Shown here: one piece after another, positions 27,145 through 35,643 of the stretch
How positions within the stretch are numbered: position 1 is the first letter of the stretch
Layout: the number at the start of each line of letters is the position of its first letter
From: an uncultured Alphaproteobacteria bacterium
Lineage (GTDB): Bacteria > Pseudomonadota > Alphaproteobacteria > HIMB59
Direction of reading: 5' to 3'
DNA length: 64,000 bases
Assembly: GCA_902527045.1 (NCBI GenBank)
Contig: CABZNL010000004.1
Coordinates: 1 to 64,000, forward strand
Notes under the pieces: model-generated
The model's database searches: none
Told to the model about the DNA's origin: nothing
What the model saw: only the letters and a program-made list of their open reading frames with translations
Position numbers and translations under genes: made by a program

Positions 27145-28048
27145 TTAATATATAATTTACTTTATCAATCACCTGATTATAAGACACATCATTCATTAAA
27201 CAATTGTTTAAAGTATAGTTTTGAGTTTTACTCACAAGACTTTCAAAGGACTCTGTTGACCTTACTAAGTGACAATGATCAAAGATTTCTGGGAAATAGA
27301 TATTATCATTAGTTGGACCGAAAAGTCCTAAAGTTGGAGTTTTACTTAAAGCGGCCATATGCATCATGGAAGAATCATTGCCAATAAAAAGTCTAGATTT
27401 TTGCAATAAACCATAATCATTGAGAATATGTTGCTTTCCACATCTATTAATTACCTTATTACCCAGTACTGACTCAAAATGATGAAATTTCGAACTCTCT
27501 TCTTCTGATCCTAAAATAAATATTTTATCTATTCCTTTATCGATTAAATATTTAGCAATGTTTACATATTGTTCCGTAGGCCACTCTTTTGGAGCCCAAT
27601 TTGTAAATGGCGCTAAACATGCGTAATTTGAATTTGGGAAAATATTTCGTACTCGATCAGTTAAAATTTTAAAGTCTTTTTTTAAATCTGTATCAAATTT
27701 ATGATGAATCTGTTCATAAATATTTTTAGATTTTTTCATCCTAAATATATTTCTTTTTTTTACCCTAAGGAAATAACCTATAAGAGAAGATCTAAAATCT
27801 ACTATTTCATCATATCTGAACGCAGAGAGCTCTTTATACAGTTTTAACCAATGTAAATTATATTTTTGCTTCGTTAATATTACCCTTTTAGAAATCATAG
27901 AATAATCATCATAGATTGGCATTGGCAAAGAACCTGAAACTAATGTTACTTCAATATTTTTCTTATTTTTTCGTATATAATTATTTAGGACTTGGAGGTT
28001 TATTAGTGAGTCACCTATTCTATTTGAAGAAATAAATAATAAATGCAT
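27128..28048 (-). CDS. Glycosyltransferase family 9 (heptosyltransferase-like)
   Basis: I place the start at the internal ATG 28048, giving 306 residues beginning MHLLFISSNRIGDSL; an upstream ATG at 28090 would add 14 hydrophobic residues and run into the divergent ygfZ gene. The GT9 layout is clear: N-terminal RIGDSLINLQVL, central APFTNWAPKEWPTEQY, and the ADP-sugar binding end IGNDSSMMHMAALSKTPTLGLFGPTND. Such enzymes add heptose to the lipopolysaccharide core at the inner face of the inner membrane; the exact sugar is uncertain. Overlaps pyrC by 17 bp, so the two may be co-transcribed. Confidence 0.88.
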   Translation of the reverse strand: MHLLFISSNRIGDSLINLQVLNNYIRKNKKNIEVTLVSGSLPMPIYDDYSMISKRVILTKQKYNLHWLKLYKELSAFRYDEIVDFRSSLIGYFLRVKKRNIFRMKKSKNIYEQIHHKFDTDLKKDFKILTDRVRNIFPNSNYACLAPFTNWAPKEWPTEQYVNIAKYLIDKGIDKIFILGSEEESSKFHHFESVLGNKVINRCGKQHILNDYGLLQKSRLFIGNDSSMMHMAALSKTPTLGLFGPTNDNIYFPEIFDHCHLVRSTESFESLVSKTQNYTLNNCLMNDVSYNQVIDKVNYILNAQNF

Positions 28049-28074
28049 ATATATACATATAGATAATATATTAC

Positions 28075-28656
28075 ATGCAAATTGAAACACTTAATCCAAT
28101 AAAAATTAAAGTATCTGGATCAGAAAGATTTGATTTTTTACAAAATATTATTACCAACGACTTGAATAAATTAGAGGAAGAGTTGTTTAGTTATATACTT
28201 ACCCCTCAAGGAAAGATTCTATATGAAATAATAATTACTAATTTAAAGGAATCTTATGATTTAGTTTGTACTAATGATCAAAATGATTTAGCCACTTATT
28301 TAAAAAAATATGCAACATTATCTGATGTAGATCTTCATATTGAAAATATTGAAACTTCAAAATATGACAAAAAATATATCTTAAATAAACTATCAACTGG
28401 TAATATTGATGCTAACCTCCTTAAACATTCCTCATTTCTCCCATCAGAAATCAATGATGAATTAGTGGATTATTCAAAGGGATGCTTTATAGGGCAAGAG
28501 GTAGTTTCAAGAATAAAGCATCGACAACTAAATAAAAAAAAAGTAACAGTCAAAGTATTTGAGCAAAAACCACAAAATCTTCCTAATAATTCTGAAATTT
28601 TATTTCAATTAAATAATTTTTTTATTTTAAGAGAGCCCGTGGTTCTTAAAAAATAA
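28075..28656 (+). CDS. ygfZ: YgfZ/CAF17-type iron-sulfur cluster protein, short form
   Basis: Folate-dependent proteins of this family help maintain certain [4Fe-4S] enzymes, including MiaB. The 193-residue product has an N-terminal GcvT-like start (IKVSGSERFDFLQNIITNDL) and the diagnostic KGCFIGQEVVSRIKHR motif with its conserved Cys. It is clearly shorter than typical homologues of 240-330 residues; the missing part lies in the middle and C-terminal barrel. No frameshift is seen, so this looks like a compact version. The stop touches the convergent glyS stop at 28656/28657. Confidence 0.88.
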   Translation: MQIETLNPIKIKVSGSERFDFLQNIITNDLNKLEEELFSYILTPQGKILYEIIITNLKESYDLVCTNDQNDLATYLKKYATLSDVDLHIENIETSKYDKKYILNKLSTGNIDANLLKHSSFLPSEINDELVDYSKGCFIGQEVVSRIKHRQLNKKKVTVKVFEQKPQNLPNNSEILFQLNNFFILREPVVLKK

Positions 28657-30006
28657 TTACTTAAAATATTTCGAGTAATAGTTTGCCACTTCAGATAAAG
28701 ATACTTTTTCTTGTTTCATTGTATCTCTGTCACGAATTGTAACTGTCTGATTTTCAAGAGTTTCAAAATCAATCGTTATACATAAAGGTGTTCCTATCTC
28801 ATCATGTCTGCGATAATTTTTGCCAATATTCCCAGTATTTTCAACCATAACTCTTCCTAAACTAAGTGATTGAAGTTCTGATTTTACATTATTAGCAATG
28901 TTAACCAAATCAGAATTATTTCTTTTTAGTGGGATTACAGCTGCTTTAATTGGTGATAAATGATGTTTAAGCTTAAGCAAAGTTCTTTTATTAGCCTCCT
29001 CAATAGTATACGCCTCATTCAAAACAGCCAAAACACCTCTCTCTACTCCTGCAGAGGGTTCTATGACAAAAGGTATAAACCATTCTTTGTTTTCTAAATC
29101 TTGAATAGCTAATTTTGTTGTAGAATTTTTATTTTCTTGAATATTAGCTTTGATATTAAAATCTTCTTGATTTTTTGAGTGTGATCCTAAGTCAAAATCA
29201 GTTCTATTAGCAATACCCTCAAGTTCCTCGAGACCATGGGGAAAGTCGTACATAATATCGAATGTAGCTTTTGAATAGTGAGATAAATCTTTTTTCTCCA
29301 CCTCAAGTAATTTTAACTTTTTTGATTTGACTCCTTGTTCAGCCCACCAACTTATACGCTTATCTACCCAATATTTATGCCAATCTTCATCAGAGCCGGG
29401 TTTAACAAAATACTCAAGCTCCATTTGTTCAAACTCTCTAACCCTAAAAATGAAGTTTCTTGGTGTGATTTCATTTCTGAATGCTTTTCCAATTTGAGCT
29501 ATACCAAAAGGAGGTACTCTACTTGTTGAGTCAACAACATTTTTGAAGTTTACAAATATTTGTTGAGCAGTCTCAGGTCTTAAATATGCAAATGAACTTC
29601 CATCATCAACTGGACCTATTGCAGTTTTAAACATTAAATTAAAAGGCCTAGGTTCAGTTAAGTCAGTTGATTTGCAATTAGGACATTTACCATCTTCAAG
29701 TTGATCCGCTCTCCATCTTGATTTACATTTCTTACAATCAACCAAAGGATCTGAAAATGTATCCTCATGGCCAGAATATTTCAAAACAGTTTGTGATGTT
29801 AAAATAGTGGAGTCCAGTCCTTCAACATCGTCTCTTTCATAGACCATTGATTTCCACCATGCTGATTTTAAATTTAGTTTAAGCTCTACACCCATAGGCC
29901 CAAAGTCATAAAGGCCTTTCATTCCTCCATAAATGTCATTTGATGGAAAAATAAAGCCCCTTCTTTTACATAAGGATACTAGGTCTTCCATATTATCTGC
30001 AGTCAT
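28657..30006 (-). CDS. glyS: Glycyl-tRNA synthetase, dimeric (alpha2) type
   Basis: A 449-residue single-chain class II synthetase of the kind found in archaea, eukaryotes and some bacteria, not the alpha2-beta2 GlyQS of most proteobacteria. Signs are the [17 protein letters not shown] opening, a four-cysteine zinc ribbon (CKKCKSRW and CPNCKS), the [13 protein letters not shown] segment, motif 2 [13 protein letters not shown] and the C-terminal anticodon domain from about residue 345. It lies beside the S49 peptidase gene, the spot where glyQ-glyS sit in relatives, which suggests replacement in place. Charges tRNA-Gly in the cytosol. Confidence 0.95.
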   Translation of the reverse strand: MTADNMEDLVSLCKRRGFIFPSNDIYGGMKGLYDFGPMGVELKLNLKSAWWKSMVYERDDVEGLDSTILTSQTVLKYSGHEDTFSDPLVDCKKCKSRWRADQLEDGKCPNCKSTDLTEPRPFNLMFKTAIGPVDDGSSFAYLRPETAQQIFVNFKNVVDSTSRVPPFGIAQIGKAFRNEITPRNFIFRVREFEQMELEYFVKPGSDEDWHKYWVDKRISWWAEQGVKSKKLKLLEVEKKDLSHYSKATFDIMYDFPHGLEELEGIANRTDFDLGSHSKNQEDFNIKANIQENKNSTTKLAIQDLENKEWFIPFVIEPSAGVERGVLAVLNEAYTIEEANKRTLLKLKHHLSPIKAAVIPLKRNNSDLVNIANNVKSELQSLSLGRVMVENTGNIGKNYRRHDEIGTPLCITIDFETLENQTVTIRDRDTMKQEKVSLSEVANYYSKYFK

Positions 30007-30009
30007 TTA

Positions 30010-30804
30010 TCAGATACCAAATTTATTAAAAAGAAGCTCTTCTTTTAATTTAGATATTAAATCTTCACTGTTGAAAGAATTAATGCCAAGTCCTAACTTT
30101 TGTTTTAAGGACTTTGGTTGTTTGATTTTCTTTATTTTTGTCTTTTCACCGAATTTACTTTTGAAAAAAGCTGACTCGGATGTTATTCCGTCAATTAAAC
30201 CTAAATCTTTTGCCTCATTGGCTAACCAAAAAGATCCTGAAAATATTATTTTTTTATTTTTATCAATAAGTTTCTTCTTTCTTCTAGAAGAAACCCAATC
30301 TATAAAGTTTTGGTGTATTAATTTTTGAAGTTTAATTAATTTATCTTCATCTTTTTTATTAACTTTTTGAAATGGATCTAAAAAACTTTTATTCTCCCCA
30401 GCAGTAAATATTCTTCTCTCTACTCCAATTTTTTTTATTAAATCAGTAAATCCAAACCCACCAGAAATAACACCTATTGAACCAACTATTGAATTGACGT
30501 CTGCATAAATTTCATCAGCGGCACATGCGAGCCAATACCCTCCAGAAGCAGCAACATCTTCAACAAAACAGTAGCATTTAACTTTTTTCTTAGCTGAAAT
30601 TTCTCTTATTTTTTGAGCTATCAATGATGATTGTACAGGCGAACCTCCAGGTGAGTTAATAACAATTGAAAGTGCATTAAATTTCATTTTCATTAATTTT
30701 GAAAATAGACCATTTAAATTGTCCATATTCAGTGGGGCTCTACTTCCAGATGCAATCATTCCCTTTAGGTCAATTGAAACTATTGTTTTTTGTGGACTAA
30801 ACAT
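30010..30804 (-). CDS. S49 family signal-peptide peptidase-like protein (SppA type)
   Basis: A 264-residue serine protease of the SppA/SohB family with Ser-Lys catalysis: the nucleophile lies in DVAASGGYWLAC, and the candidate general-base Lys in FTAGENKSFLDP. VINSPGGSPVQSS is the family's oxyanion-forming segment. There is a weak N-terminal hydrophobic stretch but no clear signal anchor, so it may be a soluble or peripheral form. Such enzymes clear signal peptides or membrane fragments. The start shares a base with the stop of the methyltransferase gene upstream, and glyS follows 3 bp after its stop. Confidence 0.9.
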   Translation of the reverse strand: MFSPQKTIVSIDLKGMIASGSRAPLNMDNLNGLFSKLMKMKFNALSIVINSPGGSPVQSSLIAQKIREISAKKKVKCYCFVEDVAASGGYWLACAADEIYADVNSIVGSIGVISGGFGFTDLIKKIGVERRIFTAGENKSFLDPFQKVNKKDEDKLIKLQKLIHQNFIDWVSSRRKKKLIDKNKKIIFSGSFWLANEAKDLGLIDGITSESAFFKSKFGEKTKIKKIKQPKSLKQKLGLGINSFNSEDLISKLKEELLFNKFGI

Positions 30805-31511
30805 TATTTAAACCAATTTTCTATATCTTTAGAATAATTTGACAAATCATCGTGGATTATAATTGCATTTAATGTTTTCTCTATAAAATAATTACTTTTA
30901 GTGATTTTTAAGAGAACATTTTTAGGTTTTGAGTCTTTAAAAGATAATAAAGGTGTTATTGTCACTTCTAAATTAAAATTTTTGAACATATCTAACATAA
31001 ATTTAGTATTTTCATATCTATTTATTATAAATGCGGATCCATCTGTTTTTAAGTATAAGATTATATTATTTAACCATTTTTCTAAATCTGACTCAGATAT
31101 GTACTTTGATGTGTTTACTGATGGGTCTTGTGACTGAATAACTTTATCTGCAAAATAAAATGGTGGATTAGATAAAATTAAGTCAAAGTAGTTTTTATAA
31201 TCAGGATCAAAGATACAATTGTCTTGTATCTTGAATTTTAAATTTTCTAAATTATTTTCTTTATGATTTAAAATTGCAACTTGATTGTGAATTTTATTTT
31301 TCTCAAAACCAATAACTTCTGACTCAGGATTTCTATAGGCAACTATTAGCGATATTGATCCACATCCCGATCCCATATCTAATATTTTATTATAAGTTTT
31401 TTTGCATTGAGCGGCTAAAATAATTGGCTCAATACCACTTCTGTAACCTTTTTTTAATTGATAGTATACAATTTTACCATCTAGTAGATAATCCCTAGAG
31501 TATAAATTCAT
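30804..31511 (-). CDS. TrmN6/YfiC-like tRNA (adenine-N6)-methyltransferase
   Basis: A 235-residue Rossmann methyltransferase with SAM motif ILDMGSGCGSISLI and the amino-methyltransferase motif NPPF in LILSNPPFYFAD. The GYRSGIEPIILAA start is typical of YfiC-like proteins that methylate A37 of tRNA1-Val; N6-adenine specificity is expected from NPPF. The start codon lies only 5 bp from the divergent polyprenyl synthase ATG. It begins the methyltransferase-S49-glyS run, an order known from alphaproteobacteria. Confidence 0.87.
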   Translation of the reverse strand: MNLYSRDYLLDGKIVYYQLKKGYRSGIEPIILAAQCKKTYNKILDMGSGCGSISLIVAYRNPESEVIGFEKNKIHNQVAILNHKENNLENLKFKIQDNCIFDPDYKNYFDLILSNPPFYFADKVIQSQDPSVNTSKYISESDLEKWLNNIILYLKTDGSAFIINRYENTKFMLDMFKNFNLEVTITPLLSFKDSKPKNVLLKITKSNYFIEKTLNAIIIHDDLSNYSKDIENWFK

Positions 31512-31516
31512 AGCAG

Positions 31517-32515
31517 ATGAAAAAAAATAATTTTGAACAAACTATCAAATTAATTCATAAAGAAATTAATGTAAAGTTAGTAAAAACCAACAATGAACTT
31601 GATAAATTTTTATCAAGCAAAGTCACAATTATCCCAAAGCTAGGAAATTATTTCTTTAAAAAAAGAGGCAAACAATTAAGGCCAGTATTATGTTTATTAT
31701 CAAGCAAAATGATTAATAAAAGTTATACAAAAATATCAAGTGATATTTATATGTCTACTGCAATTGAATTTATACATGGGGCAACCCTACTACATGACGA
31801 TGTTATAGATAAGGGTAAAATAAGACGTGGGCAAAAGAGTATTAATTCCATATGGAATAATAAGTTCAGTGTATTATTTGGGGATTTTTTATTTTCAAAG
31901 TCATTTCAATTAATGACAAAAGCTAAATCTTTGGAAGCGATGGCTTCACTTGCGCAAGTAAGTAGTAAAATTTCTGAGGGTGAATTTATGCAACTCACAC
32001 ACGAAAATAATACTCAAATATCTGAAAAGGAATATATTGAAATCATATCTTTAAAAACTGCTGAATTATTTGCTGCAGCAATGAAGATACCTGCTATTTT
32101 GTCTGGTAAAAATTCAAAAATAATTTCAAATTTAAATTATTTAGGTTTGTATTTTGGTATTATCTTTCAAATCATGGATGATTATCTTGATTATTTTGGC
32201 GAAAAGGTGACTGGGAAGGAGAATGGTAAAGATTTTTATGAGGGAAAAATCACTTTGCCGATCATTTTACTTTTAAAAAAGGCTTCAATAAATGAAATTC
32301 GCTTTACAAAAAAAATTTTTAATAAAAGTAAAAGGTCTAAGAGTGAATATATTGAACTAATGAAATTAATGGAAAAATATAAAATTAAAAATGATGTCAA
32401 AAAATTCTCTCAAAAATATAATAGTAGATCATTGAAAATATTAACTTCTTTTGAAGGCTATCAAAAAGAGCTTTTTGTAGATTTGTTAAATAGTTCTATC
32501 AATAGAACCCATTAA
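31517..32515 (+). CDS. ispB: Polyprenyl (octaprenyl-type) diphosphate synthase
   Basis: Makes the long isoprenoid tail of ubiquinone from IPP and an allylic starter. The 332-residue protein carries both Asp-rich motifs: DDVID in TLLHDDVIDKGKIRRG and DDYLD in IMDDYLDYFGE, plus KKRGKQLRPVL near the start and TAELFAAAMKI in the chain-length region. The exact chain length cannot be read. Its stop shares TTAA (32512-32515) with the convergent panB stop. Confidence 0.94.
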   Translation: MKKNNFEQTIKLIHKEINVKLVKTNNELDKFLSSKVTIIPKLGNYFFKKRGKQLRPVLCLLSSKMINKSYTKISSDIYMSTAIEFIHGATLLHDDVIDKGKIRRGQKSINSIWNNKFSVLFGDFLFSKSFQLMTKAKSLEAMASLAQVSSKISEGEFMQLTHENNTQISEKEYIEIISLKTAELFAAAMKIPAILSGKNSKIISNLNYLGLYFGIIFQIMDDYLDYFGEKVTGKENGKDFYEGKITLPIILLLKKASINEIRFTKKIFNKSKRSKSEYIELMKLMEKYKIKNDVKKFSQKYNSRSLKILTSFEGYQKELFVDLLNSSINRTH

Positions 32516-33300
32516 TCATACCTAAACTTTTTATTTGGGAATTTGTTATTGTTCACTTCATTAGAATATTTATTTACAGCAACCCTGATATTTTTGGATA
32601 AATCAGCATATTTTTTTACAAATTTAGGATGATTATCTCTAAAAATTCCTAACATATCTTCAGATACCAGTATTTGACCATCACAATACTCAGAGGCACC
32701 AATTCCTATTGTGGGTATAGATAATGTCTTAGTAACCTCTTTTGCAATATTCGTTAGCATTCCCTCCAACAATATAGATACAGCGCCCGACTTTTCTAAA
32801 CACAATGAGTCAGAAATTATATTATCTAAGTCCCTCTTATCTTTTCCATAAATTTTAAATTTTTTAGAAGAGCTATATTTCTGTGGCTGTAAACCTAAAT
32901 GTGCCATTACTGGAACTTTTTTTTTACTTAAATACTTTATAACATCTTTTAATTCAGTATTTCCCTCGATTTTTACACCATCACAAGATGTCTTTTTCAT
33001 AATGCTTAAAACCCGTTTGACTGTTGTGGACTCAGTAAAATCTCTATTATATGGGAGATCAAAAAATACTAAGGATTTATCTGCACCTTTTTTTACAGCG
33101 GTTGCATGATTAACCATTATTTGATCATCTACAGATCTAGTAGTATTCATTCCATAAAGAACATTACCCATAGAGTCACCGACAAGCACCACATCAACTA
33201 AATCATCAATAATTTTTGTAAAGTTGTAGCTATATGATGTTAAACAAATAATTTTTTTTTTGTTTTTTTTATTAAATACTGATTTAATTGTTCTTTTCAT
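32512..33300 (-). CDS. panB: 3-methyl-2-oxobutanoate hydroxymethyltransferase PanB
   Basis: First step of pantothenate synthesis: adds a hydroxymethyl group from methylene-THF to ketoisovalerate, which the ilv genes of this window would supply. The 262-residue protein has VVLVGDSMGNVLYG with the Mg-binding Asp, VFFDLPYNRDF, DGVKIEG, and the GIGASEYCDGQILVSEDMLG segment with the Mg and substrate residues. The ATG (33300-33298) overlaps by two bases the best apt start on the other strand. Confidence 0.96.
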   Translation of the reverse strand: MKRTIKSVFNKKNKKKIICLTSYSYNFTKIIDDLVDVVLVGDSMGNVLYGMNTTRSVDDQIMVNHATAVKKGADKSLVFFDLPYNRDFTESTTVKRVLSIMKKTSCDGVKIEGNTELKDVIKYLSKKKVPVMAHLGLQPQKYSSSKKFKIYGKDKRDLDNIISDSLCLEKSGAVSILLEGMLTNIAKEVTKTLSIPTIGIGASEYCDGQILVSEDMLGIFRDNHPKFVKKYADLSKNIRVAVNKYSNEVNNNKFPNKKFRYD

Positions 33301-33817
33301 GACAGGTAGTTTAAAAAGTATTCGAATTATAAAAGACTTTCCAAAAAAAGGTATCGCTTTTTATGATATCTCAACAATCTTATCAAACCCTAAAGTATTT
33401 AATAATGTAGTAGACTTAATGTCCAAGGAGGTAGTTAAATTAAATGCAAGTACTGTAGTTGGAATAGACTCAAGAGGGTTTATATTTGCCTCAGCTGTAG
33501 CTTATAAATTAAAAAAAAAATTAGTCATGATAAGAAAGAAAGGGAAACTTCCAGGAAAAACATATGCTACAAGCTACAAACTTGAATATGGTTCTAATCA
33601 GTTAGAAATACAAAGCGATATGATAAAAAGCTCTGACAAAGTTGTAATTATTGATGATATTTTTGCTACAAGCGGAACTATCCGAGCTTCAATGAAATTA
33701 ATCAATAAAACAAAAGCTAAAATCAAAGGTATCGTTGTTCTCCTAGAATTAAGCTTTCTGAACGGAAGGTCTAAAATAAATCCAAAATTAATAAGTTTAA
33801 ATAAAGTTAATACTTAG
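33299..33817 (+). CDS. apt: Adenine phosphoribosyltransferase
   Basis: Salvages adenine to AMP using PRPP. I choose ATG 33299 (172 residues, MTGSLKSIRIIKDFPKKGI), which matches the usual short N-terminus; an ATG at 33260 would add 13 hydrophobic residues lying inside panB. The family segments IKDFPKKGIAFYDISTIL, GIDSRGFIFASAVA and the PRPP loop VVIIDDIFATSGTIRA are present. The CATG at 33298-33301 serves both this start and the panB start. The 3' end overlaps the DUF6165 gene by 11 bp. Confidence 0.93.
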   Translation: MTGSLKSIRIIKDFPKKGIAFYDISTILSNPKVFNNVVDLMSKEVVKLNASTVVGIDSRGFIFASAVAYKLKKKLVMIRKKGKLPGKTYATSYKLEYGSNQLEIQSDMIKSSDKVVIIDDIFATSGTIRASMKLINKTKAKIKGIVVLLELSFLNGRSKINPKLISLNKVNT

Positions 33818-34196
33818 AATACTCTTTTTCTTCAGTTATCTTTGAGTCAGATAAAAGGTTAATCTCTTTTTTTATAGAAGCTCTAATATCATTTTTAAAA
33901 TGAACATCTCTTGAAATTTTAATAAAACTCTCACCAAAGTCTTTATTGGCTTCACACTCTCTTTTAATATTTTCTATGTCCCATAGCTTTTCATTTATTT
34001 CCTGTAGTTTTTGAACATTTTTATTTAGAGCCTCTTTGTTGTCTAGGATAATTTTATTACTTTGCTCTATTAAAACCTCTAATTCTGTTTTAATATTTTT
34101 CAATTTTTCAGGATCGTTAATTTTTTTTAGTTTAATATTCAATATAGTAATTTTATCAAATAGTTCTCCAACAGAAATTTCAGCTAATATTTTCAA
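33807..34196 (-). CDS. DUF6165 family protein
   Basis: A 129-residue mostly helical protein opening KILAEISVGELFDKITILN, the signature I associate with DUF6165, a family often found in surface polysaccharide loci. The rest is a long, charged coiled-coil-like region (KLKNIKTELEVLIEQ and onward) without motifs for catalysis. It is coupled by ATGA to the cupin gene upstream, so it ends the rod-shape operon. Function unknown. Confidence 0.72.
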   Translation of the reverse strand: MKILAEISVGELFDKITILNIKLKKINDPEKLKNIKTELEVLIEQSNKIILDNKEALNKNVQKLQEINEKLWDIENIKRECEANKDFGESFIKISRDVHFKNDIRASIKKEINLLSDSKITEEKEYSKY

Positions 34197-34543
34197 TTCT
34201 TTCTGCCATAAACATCTGAATATCTTTTAATATCTGTTTCTAAAAATTTACTTCCTGTTTGAACCTCAATTAAAACTAATTTTTTTTTAGAACTCTCATT
34301 TAAAACCCTATGTTTTGATTTTTTTGGTATGAATATATTTTCATTTTCTGACTTATAAAATGTACGGTTATTGATAATAACAGTTGCTTTACCCTCAATA
34401 ATGATCCAATGCTCCGATCTAAAATTATGAGATTGGTAGGACAAAACGCCCTCAGGTTTAACTATAATTTTCTTTATTAAAAAATCTTTTGATTTACTTA
34501 GGATAATATACGATCCCCAAGGTTTTTTGATAGATTTAGTCAT
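34193..34543 (-). CDS. Cupin, C-terminal domain type of mannose-6-phosphate isomerase/ManC
   Basis: I start at ATG 34543, whose ATGA overlaps the rodA stop, giving 116 residues that open MTKSIKKPWGSYIIL. The longer frame (34597) would add 18 residues inside rodA. It corresponds to the stand-alone PMI-type cupin of GDP-mannose enzymes: KKPWGSY, HNFRSEHWIIIEGKATVI, FIPKKSKHRVLN and LIEVQTG match that domain, with putative metal ligands H (SHNFRSEHW), E and H (KHRV). The guanylyltransferase half is absent. Sugar or sugar-nucleotide binding is likely; the reaction is unclear. Confidence 0.83.
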   Translation of the reverse strand: MTKSIKKPWGSYIILSKSKDFLIKKIIVKPEGVLSYQSHNFRSEHWIIIEGKATVIINNRTFYKSENENIFIPKKSKHRVLNESSKKKLVLIEVQTGSKFLETDIKRYSDVYGRKN

Positions 34544-35643
34544 GAGAACATTCTCTTTTTTTCGTTGATAGACATAAAGTTTAACAATAGTGCACAAATA
34601 ATTAGATTACTCAACAAAGAACTTCCTCCATAAGACATAAATGGTAAAGCCACTCCAACCACAGGCAAGATCCCTATTGTCATAGATATATTTATTAGAA
34701 ATTCAAAAAAAATTTTAAAGGATAAGACAAACAAGATTATTTTATTAAATACTTGTGTCAGCTTGAATGTCTTTAAAACAGGTATTAAAAACATAATAAA
34801 AAATAATGAAATCAACAAAATTGATCCTGTGAAGCCAAACTGTTCAGAAAAAATTGCGAAAACAAAATCTGTTTCTTTTTCTGGAAGAAAATCTAAGCTA
34901 CTTTGTGAACCCTCAAGAAAACCATTTCCTTTTAACCCACCTGAGCCTATTGCAATTTTAGACTGAATAATATGATATCCCCTTCCAAGTGGATCCAAAT
35001 CAGGGTTTAGAAAAATTTGTATTCTATTTTGTTGGTAGGGCTTTAAAAAAGTCCATAAAATTGGGCTTATCGATAAAATAATACCTATTGATATTAAGGG
35101 ATAAATTAATTTAATACCTGCATAAAAAATAACTACAAGACCCAATGCTAAAATAATTACAGCAGTACCTAAATCAGGTTGAATAGCAACCAAAATAAAA
35201 AAAATTACTGATACAATAAGAGGTAATATTGATTTAAAAAGACCTATAGTTTTTTCTGCATTTAATTTATGAAAATATTTAGCCATAAATACAACTAGAG
35301 CTATTTTAGAAAATTCTGATACTTGTAAATTAAAACCAGCAATTCGTATCCATCTAGTAGCTCCCATTCCTGTATACCCAAAAATTAATGTCGTTATTAG
35401 CCCAATCAAAACTAAAATTAAAAAAATCTCTGCAAAATTAAAAATAAACTTTGGCTCCAACATGATAACTAGAAAAAACATAGGGAGAAAAAATAAAAAT
35501 CTTATTAACTGGTTTGATGCCCATGGATCAAGTGAGCCACCAGCAGCTGAATAAAGATTGATCTCTCCAATCCAAAAAATTATTAAAAGAATAAAAACGT
35601 AAATCCAATTTAAGTTAAAAATACTTTTAAATTCTCTAAACAT
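34540..35643 (-). CDS. rodA: Rod-shape peptidoglycan glycosyltransferase RodA
   Basis: SEDS-family membrane enzyme that polymerises lipid II glycan strands together with PBP2. I choose ATG 35643 (367 residues, MFREFKSIFN), which overlaps the mrdA stop by 8 bp; an in-frame ATG at 35679 is possible. About ten hydrophobic helices, with the SEDS segments GATRWIRIAGFNLQVSEFSK, IQPDLGTAVIILALG, FLPEKETDFVFAIFSEQFG and VGVALPFMSYGGSSLLSN. Member of the mreBCD-mrdA-rodA operon. Confidence 0.95.
   Translation of the reverse strand: MFREFKSIFNLNWIYVFILLIIFWIGEINLYSAAGGSLDPWASNQLIRFLFFLPMFFLVIMLEPKFIFNFAEIFLILVLIGLITTLIFGYTGMGATRWIRIAGFNLQVSEFSKIALVVFMAKYFHKLNAEKTIGLFKSILPLIVSVIFFILVAIQPDLGTAVIILALGLVVIFYAGIKLIYPLISIGIILSISPILWTFLKPYQQNRIQIFLNPDLDPLGRGYHIIQSKIAIGSGGLKGNGFLEGSQSSLDFLPEKETDFVFAIFSEQFGFTGSILLISLFFIMFLIPVLKTFKLTQVFNKIILFVLSFKIFFEFLINISMTIGILPVVGVALPFMSYGGSSLLSNLIICALLLNFMSINEKKRMFS

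Noticed and set aside
28049..28090. Extended start of the glycosyltransferase
   Set aside because: Would add 14 hydrophobic residues ahead of a normal GT9 start and overlap the divergent ygfZ start.
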